Source of the DNA: CAZXDS01 sp964639525
GTDB taxonomy: Bacteria > Bacteroidota > Ignavibacteria > Ignavibacteriales > Melioribacteraceae
Assembly (NCBI GenBank): GCA_964639525.1
Contig: CAZXDS010000070.1
Coordinates: 1 to 15,345, forward strand
Length of the DNA stretch: 15,345 nt
Direction of reading: 5' to 3'
Shown here: positions 1 through 7,501 of the stretch, piece after piece
Numbering within the stretch: the stretch's first letter is position 1
Layout: each line of letters opens with the position of its first letter
Made by a program: the position numbers and the translations under genes
The notes under the pieces: model-generated
Seen by the model: only the letters and a program-made list of their open reading frames with translations
Told to the model about the DNA's origin: nothing
Databases searched by the model: none

Positions 1-399
1 CCTTATAAAGTAAGGAGATTTAATTTTTTCAATTTCCGCGATCATTTTCAGGATTCTTATTACGATAATGAAGTAACTCCATTGGTTTATAATCCGGAAG
101 TTACAGTTCGTTCACGAGGTGTAATGGAAAAATGCTCTTTCTGTGTGCAAAAAATTTCTGCTGCACGTGAGGATGCAATTAGAGAAAAAAGAGAATTAAA
201 ACCTAATGAAATTGTTACTGCTTGTCAGCAGGCTTGTCCGGCAGATGCAATTTATTTCGGAGATTCAAACAATAAAGAGTCGTCTTTAATAAAATACAGA
301 GAACATAAATTGGGATATCATGTTTTGGAAGAAACAAATGTGAGACCAAATATAACTTATATTGCTAAATTGCGAAATACTCATCCGGAGGAAGTATAA
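1..399 (+). CDS. actB: Alternative complex III iron-sulfur subunit ActB, C-terminal part
   Basis: The reading frame is open from the first base, so the 5' end lies outside the window and only the last 132 codons are seen. The segment carries a ferredoxin-type cluster motif: Cys codons at 133 and 142 (KCSFC) and at 223 and 235 (CQQACPADAI, the classical CxxxCP ending). In ACIII, ActB is the large periplasmic subunit with a molybdopterin-oxidoreductase-like part and several FeS clusters that sits beside the quinone-binding membrane subunit ActC. The assignment rests on the CxxC...CxxxCP pattern followed directly by an NrfD-type gene, a DUF3341 protein and a second NrfD-type gene, which is the ACIII order. 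The stop TAA (397-399) touches the GTG start of actC, so translation is probably coupled. A related three-gene complex (PsrABC/Nrf type) is made unlikely by the downstream actD and actF. Confidence 0.88.
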   Translation, partial: PYKVRRFNFFNFRDHFQDSYYDNEVTPLVYNPEVTVRSRGVMEKCSFCVQKISAAREDAIREKRELKPNEIVTACQQACPADAIYFGDSNNKESSLIKYREHKLGYHVLEETNVRPNITYIAKLRNTHPEEV

Positions 400-1770
400 G
401 TGAGTAATATTGTTGATTATAGAATTGAACCTCAGTTAGTTGAGGGAAATCCGGCACTCAGAGATATTGATGATGTTATTTCGGAGCCATTAAATACTAA
501 ACCGACTAAAGGGTATTTTATTGCCCTTTCAATAACTATTACAATGTTGATGATGGGAGTTATTGGTGTTGGTTTCTCATTTTATTATGGCGTTGGAATG
601 TGGGGAAATAATAACCCTGTCGGTTGGGGTTTCCCGATTGTTAACTTTGTTTTTTGGGTTGGAATTGGACATGCGGGAACATTAATATCAGCCATTCTGT
701 TTTTGCTTCGTCAAAGATGGAGAAACGGTATTGCACGATTTGCCGAAGGAATGACAATTTTCGCCGTAATGACAGCCGGACTATTTCCACTTATTCACGT
801 GGGTCGTCCTTGGCTTGCCGGTTATTTGTTTCCGTATCCCAATCAGCACTCACTTTGGCCAAACTTTAACTCTCCTTTGCTTTGGGATGTTTTTGCGGTT
901 TCGACATATTTTACAGTATCATTCATTTTTTGGTATGTCGGGCTCATTCCTGACTTTGCAATTTTACGCGATAGAACAAAAAACAAAATTAAAAAAACTA
1001 TTTATTCTGTTACGAGTCTCGGTTGGAGAAATTCAAACAGACATTGGCAGCATTATGAAATGGTTTATCTTGTATTAGCGGGATTTGCAACACCGTTGGT
1101 TTTATCGGTTCATACAATTGTTAGTTTCGACTTTGCAGTCGCAGTGCTTCCCGGATGGCATTCAACAATATTTCCTCCGTATTTTGTAGCCGGTGCGGTT
1201 TTTTCCGGATTTGCCATGGTTCAAAATGTTTTGGTAATAATTCGAAAAGTATTCCATTACGAACATATAATTACTGTTGACACTTTGGAAAAGATGAATA
1301 AAGTCATTATTCTAACAGGCTCAATGGTTGGATATGCATATATGATGGAATTTTTCATTGCTTGGTACAGTGGAAATCCGATTGAACAATTTACTTTTGT
1401 AAATAGAGCATTAGGTCCGTACGCTTGGGCTTATTGGATAATGGTAAGTTGCAATGTGATTTTTCCGCAGTTATTCTGGTTTAAGAAAATCCGTCGTTCA
1501 ATTCCAATAATGTTTGCAATTGCGGTTTTTGTAAATGTCGGTATGTGGTTTGAAAGATTTGTTATTACAGTTTCATCTCTTGCAAATGATTATTTACCTT
1601 CAAGCTGGGGTTATTTTACACCGACATTGACAGATATGGCAATATTAATAGGTAGTTTTGGATTTTTCTTTACATTTGTGCTGTTATTTGCTAAAACAAT
1701 GCCTGTTGTTTCAATGGTTGAAGTTAAATCAATTACTGCCGGAGCACAACCTTCGCACGGAGATCATTAG
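400..1770 (+). CDS. actC: Alternative complex III membrane subunit ActC (NrfD/PsrC family)
   Basis: This 456-residue protein is almost entirely hydrophobic, with about ten membrane helices, and belongs to the NrfD/PsrC family. In ACIII it binds menaquinol and hands electrons to the FeS chain of ActB. Visible marks are an N-terminal soluble stretch (residues 1-45), the helix containing GHAGTLISA, and the HVGRPW segment that follows the next helix; His and Asp/Arg residues in these positions line the quinone site in the family. The start is GTG at 400, directly after the actB stop, and an AGGA-like stretch (GGAGGAAG) lies 5' of it inside actB. The length fits the usual 450-480 residues. The next gene starts only two bases after the stop, so it belongs to the same operon. 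Assignment is from motif and context. Confidence 0.9.
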   Translation: MSNIVDYRIEPQLVEGNPALRDIDDVISEPLNTKPTKGYFIALSITITMLMMGVIGVGFSFYYGVGMWGNNNPVGWGFPIVNFVFWVGIGHAGTLISAILFLLRQRWRNGIARFAEGMTIFAVMTAGLFPLIHVGRPWLAGYLFPYPNQHSLWPNFNSPLLWDVFAVSTYFTVSFIFWYVGLIPDFAILRDRTKNKIKKTIYSVTSLGWRNSNRHWQHYEMVYLVLAGFATPLVLSVHTIVSFDFAVAVLPGWHSTIFPPYFVAGAVFSGFAMVQNVLVIIRKVFHYEHIITVDTLEKMNKVIILTGSMVGYAYMMEFFIAWYSGNPIEQFTFVNRALGPYAWAYWIMVSCNVIFPQLFWFKKIRRSIPIMFAIAVFVNVGMWFERFVITVSSLANDYLPSSWGYFTPTLTDMAILIGSFGFFFTFVLLFAKTMPVVSMVEVKSITAGAQPSHGDH

Positions 1771-1772
1771 AA

Positions 1773-2909
1773 ATGAAAGAACAAAAATTATATTCATATT
1801 CAGCTTTATTCGATTCGCCCGATAAAATTATCCATGCGGCAAATGTAGTTCACGAAAAAGGTTACGAGAAATATGATATTCACACGCCTTATCCGGTTCA
1901 TGGAATGGATTTTGCAATGAAACTTGGCCCATCTAAAATGGCTTATGTTGCTTTGGCTTTTGGGGTGCTGGGAACTTTAGGCTCGTTATTTATGATGTAT
2001 TGGATGGGATCAATAGATTACCCTGTTATCGTCGGCGGAAAACCGTTTTTCTCTTTTCCCGCTTATGTTCCTATCATGTTTGAGCTTACAGTCCTTTCAG
2101 CAGCAGTAATGACAGTAGTTTCCATGCTTTTTGTGTTTTTCAAACTTCCTAATTTAAGTCATCCGCTTCACGATACTGAATATATGAAATCGGTAACATC
2201 CGATAAATTTGGTGTTACAATCGAAGCAGTGGATGAAAAATACAACGAAGATGAAATTAAAAAATTATTTTCTGAACTTGGAGCAATAAAAACATTTCAT
2301 ATTTATTATGATAATGAAGAGATTTCTGTTAAAAATGTTGCACTGCAGCCTAAATTTTTAGGATTTCTACTATTTGTGTTTATTTTTGTTGCCGGTTCAA
2401 CCTACTTTACATTAAATAAATTAATGTTTATGCTGCCGTTTAATTGGATGCGTGAACAATCAAAAGTAACCGTACAAGAAAAATCAACTTTTTTTGCAGA
2501 TGGATTTGGAATGCGGATGCCTGTAAAAGGAACGGTTGCACGTGGCAAAATGCCATATCTTTTTAAAGGAAAACCGGATTTAGCAGGAACAACATTAAAA
2601 AATCCATTGCTTCCAACAAAAATGAATCTTGAACTCGGGAAGAAAAAATTTAATATTTACTGTTCTCCTTGTCATGGATATTTTGCAAAAGGTGATAGCA
2701 GGCTTCACGGACAATTTCCCAATCCGCCGAGTTTACATTCGGCAAAAGTACGTAATTGGCAAGATGGGAGAATTTACGCAGTAATTATGGATGGACAAAA
2801 TATTATGCCGTCTTACGCCTCACAATTAGAATACAATGAAAGGTGGGCAGTAATTTTATATGTAAGAGCACTACAAAGAGCATTAAATGCTAAGGAGTCT
2901 GATTTATAA
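1773..2909 (+). CDS. ActD-ActE fusion: DUF3341 membrane protein with C-terminal cytochrome c
   Basis: This 378-residue protein joins two ACIII subunits that are often separate genes. Residues 1-180 match the ActD/DUF3341 pattern: a soluble N-terminus starting with the opening YSALFDSPD, two helices (about 55-77 and 98-122) and a small ferredoxin-like region. A third helix (about 194-218) leads to a periplasmic cytochrome c domain (about 280-375) with heme motif C297-S-P-C300-H301 and likely axial Met345 in the IMPSYA loop. ActD is a structural subunit and ActE a monoheme electron carrier that takes electrons toward the oxidase. The start ATG has GGAG about 10 bases upstream. The stop overlaps the ATG of actF by one base (TAATG), indicating coupled translation. 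Fused ActD/E arrangements are known in ACIII clusters; the call here is by inspection. Confidence 0.87.
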   Translation: MKEQKLYSYSALFDSPDKIIHAANVVHEKGYEKYDIHTPYPVHGMDFAMKLGPSKMAYVALAFGVLGTLGSLFMMYWMGSIDYPVIVGGKPFFSFPAYVPIMFELTVLSAAVMTVVSMLFVFFKLPNLSHPLHDTEYMKSVTSDKFGVTIEAVDEKYNEDEIKKLFSELGAIKTFHIYYDNEEISVKNVALQPKFLGFLLFVFIFVAGSTYFTLNKLMFMLPFNWMREQSKVTVQEKSTFFADGFGMRMPVKGTVARGKMPYLFKGKPDLAGTTLKNPLLPTKMNLELGKKKFNIYCSPCHGYFAKGDSRLHGQFPNPPSLHSAKVRNWQDGRIYAVIMDGQNIMPSYASQLEYNERWAVILYVRALQRALNAKESDL

Positions 2910-4096
2910 TGAGCATTTCTTCAAATATAGGTTATGAAAAGAAAGGAATTCCCGAATCATTTTTCAGAGTTGGTATTGCATTATTTGTTGTCGGCTTTGT
3001 GCTCGTGTTGCTTGGTTATTTTACAAATCCGGTTAGGAGTGCTTTTAATAATATTGTTTTACTGATGCTTCTTGTAAGTGTCGGTGTTGGTTCGTTATTC
3101 TTGATTGCACTTGAACATATTGTTGGAGCGGTTTGGAGTACACCTTTCCGAAGAATATTTGAGTTTCTTGCTTCAACGGTTTTGATTTTACCATTAATAT
3201 TTATTCCTATCTATTTTAATATGCACGATGTTTTCCATTGGATGCATCGCGCCGTTGTTGAGAGCGACCCAATTCTAAGTTCAAAAAGTGCATACTTAAA
3301 TCAACCGTTCTTTTTAATAAGGTGGATTATTTATTATGTGATTTGGGTTGCATTTTACTTTTTATTTACCGGAAATTCAAAAAAGCAGGATAATACGGGA
3401 GATCAAAGTTATACTCGAAAAAATGTTCGTCTTGCTGCAGCTTTTATACCAATTTTTGCTTTAACTATTTCATTTTCAGCTATTGATATGATAATGAGTT
3501 TAGAACCTCATTGGTTTTCAACAATTTTTGGTGTTTATTATTTTGCAGGAACATTTCTTACTTCTTTGTCTGCCGGAACTTTTCTAATTATTTATTTGAA
3601 TAAAAAAGGATATTTATTCAAGGGAATAAACCAAGATCATTATTACAGTTTTGGTGCTTTGTTGTTTGCATTCATAAATTTTTGGGCTTATATCGCTTTT
3701 AGCCAATATTTACTTATTTGGTATGGAAATCTTCCGGAAGAGACATCTTGGTTTTTACATAGATGGCACGGAAGCTGGATATATTTTTCAATATTTCTTT
3801 TGGTAGTTCATTTTGTAATTCCTTATGCTTTATTATTATCACAGCCGTCAAAAATGAATCCAAAACGGTTGCATTGGATGTCAATTTGGATATTTTTTGC
3901 TACAATAGTGGATTTGATTTGGTTAATATTACCTGCGTTTTCAACAGAGGGATTTATTTTCGGCTGGATTGAAATCGGATTTATTGCCTTTGGTATTGGA
4001 ATTGTGATGGTAATGTTTTCACTTAAAGCGAAAAAAGAAAATCTCATCCCAATTGGAGATCCTAAGTTAATGCGTGGAATTAATTTTAAACTTTAA
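2909..4096 (+). CDS. actF: Alternative complex III membrane subunit ActF (second NrfD-type subunit)
   Basis: This 395-residue polytopic protein has about ten hydrophobic helices and starts at an ATG overlapping the previous stop. It fits ActF, the second NrfD-like subunit of ACIII, which is related to ActC but lies on the other side of the complex and may take part in proton translocation. Family-like marks include HDVFHWMHR (about residues 105-113), a helix with HWFSTIFGVYYFAG, which is typical of ActF/ActC, and a second loop WFLHRWHGSW. The length agrees with the usual 390-460 residues. There is no heme motif. An ATG-internal ribosome site is provided by TAAGGAG at 2891-2897 inside the preceding gene. 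Only 14 bases separate it from the following cytochrome gene, so it is part of the same transcript. Confidence 0.88.
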   Translation: MSISSNIGYEKKGIPESFFRVGIALFVVGFVLVLLGYFTNPVRSAFNNIVLLMLLVSVGVGSLFLIALEHIVGAVWSTPFRRIFEFLASTVLILPLIFIPIYFNMHDVFHWMHRAVVESDPILSSKSAYLNQPFFLIRWIIYYVIWVAFYFLFTGNSKKQDNTGDQSYTRKNVRLAAAFIPIFALTISFSAIDMIMSLEPHWFSTIFGVYYFAGTFLTSLSAGTFLIIYLNKKGYLFKGINQDHYYSFGALLFAFINFWAYIAFSQYLLIWYGNLPEETSWFLHRWHGSWIYFSIFLLVVHFVIPYALLLSQPSKMNPKRLHWMSIWIFFATIVDLIWLILPAFSTEGFIFGWIEIGFIAFGIGIVMVMFSLKAKKENLIPIGDPKLMRGINFKL

Positions 4097-4110
4097 GACT
4101 TTTTAACGTT

Positions 4111-5058
4111 ATGTCAAAAAAAGAAAATAACATAGAACCGGAATTAAATTATAAAAATATTGCGAAAAATCCCGTTAGGGCATTTCCAATTGTATTTGTT
4201 TACTTTTTTGTAATTGCGTTATTTCTTGGAATGTATTTTGTGAGTCAATTAGATACTATTTCATTTAATACTATTCCCGGTACTGCATTAGATACCTTAA
4301 ACATTGTTCGTGATGTTCAAATGAAAAAAGGCGGAATTAAGCCTGCTGTTGATTTATCAATTTTGAAAGCACCTTCGCCTGAACTAATTGCACAAGGCAA
4401 AAAAATATTTGAAGCTGCATGCGCATCATGCCACGGAACTGAAGGGAAAGGAGATGGTGCTGCAAGTGTTGCATTAAATCCGAAACCGAGAAATTTTCAT
4501 TCAAAAGACGGATGGACAAACGGACGAACTATTTACGATATTTATAAAACGGTAAATAATGGTGTTGCCGGAACAGGAATGACGGCTTACGAATATATGT
4601 CGCCATCCGACAGAATTGCAGCTATTTTATTTATTCAAACATTAACTGACTTTCCGCAAACTACCGATGAATTGATTGCCAAATTAGATGCCGAGTTTAA
4701 TTTATCAAAAGGTGTTGTAGAACCGAATCAAATACCTGTCAGACTTGCTGTTAAGAAAATTGAAAATGAAAATAAAGCATTAAGGGATAAGATTATAAAA
4801 TATTTTGATTCCAAATCAATTTCGGAAATGAATGGGGCTAAAATATTTAAGCAATATTCCATTTCTCCAAATGAATACTTCCCGGTTTTAATATCAAATT
4901 TTAAAAGTGTTAAAACGGTTAATAATTTTATTGCCTCGATTTCGTATTCACCTGAACAATACGGATTTAGGGATTCTATTATTAACTTGTCATCTGCTGA
5001 ATGGGCTTCATTGTTTTCCTATTTTAAGGAAATAACATTAGCCGTATTTTCAGGGTAA
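4111..5058 (+). CDS. Membrane-anchored monoheme cytochrome c
   Basis: This protein has 315 residues. A cytoplasmic N-terminus (1-23) is followed by one helix (about 24-45) and a periplasmic cytochrome c domain (about 85-190). The heme motif is C104-A-S-C107-H108 in the setting ACASCHGTEGKGDG, and Met157 in the GTGMTAYE loop is the likely sixth ligand. Residues 195-315 form an unusual C-terminal extension rich in Lys, Asn and Ser that I do not recognise. The gene follows actF closely and probably encodes an electron acceptor for ACIII, or an extra ActE-like subunit, because the ActE heme is already present in the ActD fusion. Two monoheme proteins in one ACIII cluster would allow a branch or a two-step relay to the oxidase. 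Whether it is a complex subunit or a separate carrier cannot be told from sequence. Confidence 0.82.
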   Translation: MSKKENNIEPELNYKNIAKNPVRAFPIVFVYFFVIALFLGMYFVSQLDTISFNTIPGTALDTLNIVRDVQMKKGGIKPAVDLSILKAPSPELIAQGKKIFEAACASCHGTEGKGDGAASVALNPKPRNFHSKDGWTNGRTIYDIYKTVNNGVAGTGMTAYEYMSPSDRIAAILFIQTLTDFPQTTDELIAKLDAEFNLSKGVVEPNQIPVRLAVKKIENENKALRDKIIKYFDSKSISEMNGAKIFKQYSISPNEYFPVLISNFKSVKTVNNFIASISYSPEQYGFRDSIINLSSAEWASLFSYFKEITLAVFSG

Positions 5059-5066
5059 TCTAAGAA

Positions 5067-5687
5067 ATGTTTCGTTTTTTAAGTAAAAAAAATATCACAA
5101 CATTATTTATGCTGTTTATTCCGATATTAATATTGTTCGGTAACCAACAGAATGAAATTGAAATTGGCATTGATGAACATCTTGGGGCTAAATTGCCGCT
5201 AAACGCTGTTTTTGTTAAAGCAAACGGTGATACTCTTAAACTTAGCGAGATGATAAATAAACCTTTTTTATTGGATCTAGTTTACTACAATTGTCCCGGG
5301 ATTTGTCATCCTTTATTAACTGAGTTAGTTTGGGCTGTTGACAGACTTCAGATGGAACCGGGAAAGAGTTTTCAAGTTGTAACGTTAAGTTTTGATTCGC
5401 GCGAAAATCATAATCTTGCTGCAAAATGGAAAAAGAATTATCTGAATTCTATGAAAAGGAAAATGCCCGAAGGTTCTTGGCTTTTTCTTACCGGGGATTC
5501 TGTAAATATAAAAAAAATCACGGATGTTGTTGGATTTCACTACAAACCGAATGATAAAAATTTTGTTCATGCCGGTGCAGTAGTTGCAGTTTCACCTGAT
5601 GGTAAAATATCGCGTTACATTTATGGTTCCACATTTAACCCGTTTGATTTAAAAATGGCATTAATAGATGCCCATTTATGCCGTTAG
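5067..5687 (+). CDS. SCO1/SenC family copper chaperone or thioredoxin-like protein
   Basis: This 206-residue protein has an N-terminal hydrophobic segment (about residues 10-26) that serves as a signal or anchor, followed by a thioredoxin-like fold. The copper-binding signature is complete: C76-P-G-I-C80 in YYNCPGICHPLL, and the distant His168 in FVHAGAVVAVSPDG. SCO proteins deliver copper to, or reduce the cysteines of, the CuA site in subunit II of cytochrome oxidases, and they commonly sit near ACIII and oxidase genes. The start at 5067 is eight bases after the cytochrome gene. The C-terminus (MALIDAHLCR) is abrupt: some homologues in this setting continue into a membrane helix, but here the chain stops and a separate small membrane protein overlaps by 20 bases. 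The function as an oxidase assembly factor is inferred from family and context. Confidence 0.86.
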   Translation: MFRFLSKKNITTLFMLFIPILILFGNQQNEIEIGIDEHLGAKLPLNAVFVKANGDTLKLSEMINKPFLLDLVYYNCPGICHPLLTELVWAVDRLQMEPGKSFQVVTLSFDSRENHNLAAKWKKNYLNSMKRKMPEGSWLFLTGDSVNIKKITDVVGFHYKPNDKNFVHAGAVVAVSPDGKISRYIYGSTFNPFDLKMALIDAHLCR

Positions 5688-5871
5688 TTCTGAGATACTT
5701 GGTATGGTAATAATTGGGTTTATTGGAGTATGGTTAGTAATAAATTCATTCAAAATTTTAAAAAGTAATAGTACGGCTGTTTTACGAAAAACATTTATGA
5801 ATATAAACATTTATGTTCTTGTGGTCGTTACTTTAATTTCACTTGATAATATATTTTTGTCAGCAGTTTAA
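5668..5871 (+). CDS. Small hypothetical protein with two membrane helices
   Basis: This is a 67-residue frame with two hydrophobic helices (about residues 12-28 and 48-66) linked by a basic loop (KILKSN...RKTF). It begins inside the last codons of the SCO gene, 20 bases before that stop. The frame is closed just upstream by TAA TAG, so it cannot be a simple frameshifted extension of SCO unless the shift lies at the very end. A second possible start is ATG 5704, which would give 55 residues and no overlap; neither has a good ribosome site. It ends 13 bases before the next cytochrome gene and shares its direction and density, which supports a real gene. No family is recognised. A small accessory membrane subunit is possible but is only a guess from position. 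Confidence 0.6.
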   Translation: MPIYAVSSEILGMVIIGFIGVWLVINSFKILKSNSTAVLRKTFMNINIYVLVVVTLISLDNIFLSAV

Positions 5872-5884
5872 GGAATTTATAATA

Positions 5885-7240
5885 ATGGAATTTTTTGACA
5901 AACTTGTTATACCGCAATCTTTAGAGCATATTGAACTTTTAAAAAGTTTATCAGTTGTTATGTTGATGATTTTGCTTCCGTATTTGGGAGTTTTGCTCGG
6001 GTCATCATTTTTTTCTGTAATATTTTTTAAGAAAGGTAAATCGACCAAAAACAAAATTTATCTAAAATTTTCTAAAGACCTGATAGATTTAATTACTGTT
6101 GCTAAAAGTTCGGCAATTGCTTTAAGCATTATCCCAATGTTTAGTTATCTTTTGCTTTATTCACAGTTGCTGCAAGGTTCGGGAGCGAGTATTTCTAACA
6201 ATTTAACATTCACTATTTTGATAATGTTAGCTGCTGTGTTTTCGATTTATACATATAAATACAGTTTCCGATTGTCAAAAGTATTGAACGCTGCATCAGT
6301 AAATGAAGACAACTCCGAATCGGATGAAATCAAAGATGATTTAATAAATTTAAAATCAGCAACATATAAGCTGCTATTCAAATCCGGCGTATTTGGTGTA
6401 ATTCTACTGTTTATTGCATCTTACTTATTTATTGGAATTACTCAATTTGTAAACAACAGTAGTCGTTGGAGTAGTGGTAATTCCATTTTAAATCTTATTT
6501 TTTCTTCAGAGACAATAATTTACTTCTTTTATTTTCTTTCTGCTTCTTTATCAATAACAGGTGCGTTTGTTCTGTATAAATACTTAAAATCAGATTATGA
6601 TGGTGATGATAAATATAAAGATTATGTCCAGAAGTTTTCATTAAAAACAGTAATGATTTTCATACTTGTTATGCCTCTTTTAATGTTTATACAAGTTACT
6701 ACAATTCCTAAAGATTCACTCTCGAATTATACATTTATATTTGCCGGTTTAATTCTGCTTGTATTGTTTTTAATCAGTATATATTTATATTTTATGATTA
6801 GGGAATCACACCTTAAATATAGAAGTAATATTATGTTTTTAATGCTTGTGCTTTTTGGCTTTATGATACTGCAGCTGCAAAGTTCATTTGATACTACTTC
6901 CCAATTACACGATAAAGTTTTGGAGGCAAGTTATTCCTCATACTTAAAAGAATTTAAAGGTTCATTGGGAATTGAAACCGAAGTCCCTGTTAGTGGAGAA
7001 GCAATATTTAAAGCAAAATGTAGCGCGTGCCATAGTTTTGATAAAAGAATTGTTGGTCCTCCATACAACGAAACATTACCCCAGTTTGAAAATAATATGA
7101 GCGGTTTGGAAGATTTTATTGCACATCCGCGTAAAATCAATCCGGCTTATCCTGCAATGCCGGCTCAAGGTTTAAAACCAAATGAAGTTAAAGCTATTGC
7201 CTCATATATTATGGAAACTTACAAAAAGAATAAGAAGTAA
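5885..7240 (+). CDS. Eight-helix membrane protein with C-terminal cytochrome c domain
   Basis: This protein has 451 residues from ATG 5885. The frame extends upstream, but AAGGA at 5870-5874 supports this start. About eight helices (near 22-48, 70-95, 107-127, 165-188, 208-233, 253-272, 282-304 and 315-332) precede a periplasmic cytochrome c domain (about 365-451). The heme motif is C379-S-A-C382-H383 followed by FDKRIVGPPY, and Met425 in YPAMPAQGL is the probable sixth ligand. The heme domain resembles small soluble c-type cytochromes that feed oxidases. I do not recognise the membrane part as a named family; it has no clear heme-copper oxidase or cytochrome b signature. It is the last gene of the ACIII operon, so it may connect ACIII with another membrane electron pathway. 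The spacing (13 bases from the previous gene) supports co-transcription. Confidence 0.8.
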   Translation: MEFFDKLVIPQSLEHIELLKSLSVVMLMILLPYLGVLLGSSFFSVIFFKKGKSTKNKIYLKFSKDLIDLITVAKSSAIALSIIPMFSYLLLYSQLLQGSGASISNNLTFTILIMLAAVFSIYTYKYSFRLSKVLNAASVNEDNSESDEIKDDLINLKSATYKLLFKSGVFGVILLFIASYLFIGITQFVNNSSRWSSGNSILNLIFSSETIIYFFYFLSASLSITGAFVLYKYLKSDYDGDDKYKDYVQKFSLKTVMIFILVMPLLMFIQVTTIPKDSLSNYTFIFAGLILLVLFLISIYLYFMIRESHLKYRSNIMFLMLVLFGFMILQLQSSFDTTSQLHDKVLEASYSSYLKEFKGSLGIETEVPVSGEAIFKAKCSACHSFDKRIVGPPYNETLPQFENNMSGLEDFIAHPRKINPAYPAMPAQGLKPNEVKAIASYIMETYKKNKK

Positions 7241-7501
7241 ATGTATTATAGCATAAGATTAAAATTTAAACATCCGTCAAAAATGATGAAATAAAAAGGG
7301 AATATTTGATTTAGTTATATTTTATGTGAGAATACTTTAAAATTTTGGTGTGGTATTAGTCCAATAAAATAACGTTTGTTCTATATTTACAGAAAAGTGT
7401 TTCTTAAAGAATGTCTGCTTATATTTGGAAACGTTAGCAGCAATGTTAGACGATACTAAAAACACGAACGGACAGAATAAATAGATATACATACATCTAA
7501 A
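7241..7501. other. Intergenic region between the respiratory operon and the antiporter gene
   Basis: This is 261 bases with no credible gene on either strand. No strong intrinsic terminator follows the cytochrome gene. The main structure is the imperfect inverted repeat annotated separately at 7370-7436. The stretch just upstream of the antiporter is AT-rich, and I see no confident promoter. Confidence 0.6.
7370..7436. repeat. Imperfect inverted repeat with 8-bp outer arms
   Basis: The outer arms TAACGTTT (7370-7377) and AAACGTTA (7429-7436) are exact reverse complements. Further inside, CAGA (7390-7393) can pair with TCTG (7414-7417), and the neighbouring ATAT stretches (around 7383-7386 and 7420-7423) also match, giving a long, interrupted stem of about 67 bases. 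The layout of TAAC at one end and GTTA at the other recalls integron attC sites or a small mobile-element end, but the flanking bases do not fit the attC core rule GTTRRRY. It could equally be an RNA structure. Function is unknown. Confidence 0.45.

Noticed and set aside
5843..5884. Fourteen extra N-terminal codons of the eight-helix cytochrome
   Set aside because: They overlap the end of the 67-residue gene and lack a ribosome site; ATG 5885 has AAGGA upstream.
7370..7450. Integron attC site
   Set aside because: The outer TAAC/GTTA arms fit, but the core rule GTTRRRY is not met (GTTAGCA), there is no second site after the antiporter and no integrase in the window; kept only as an inverted repeat.
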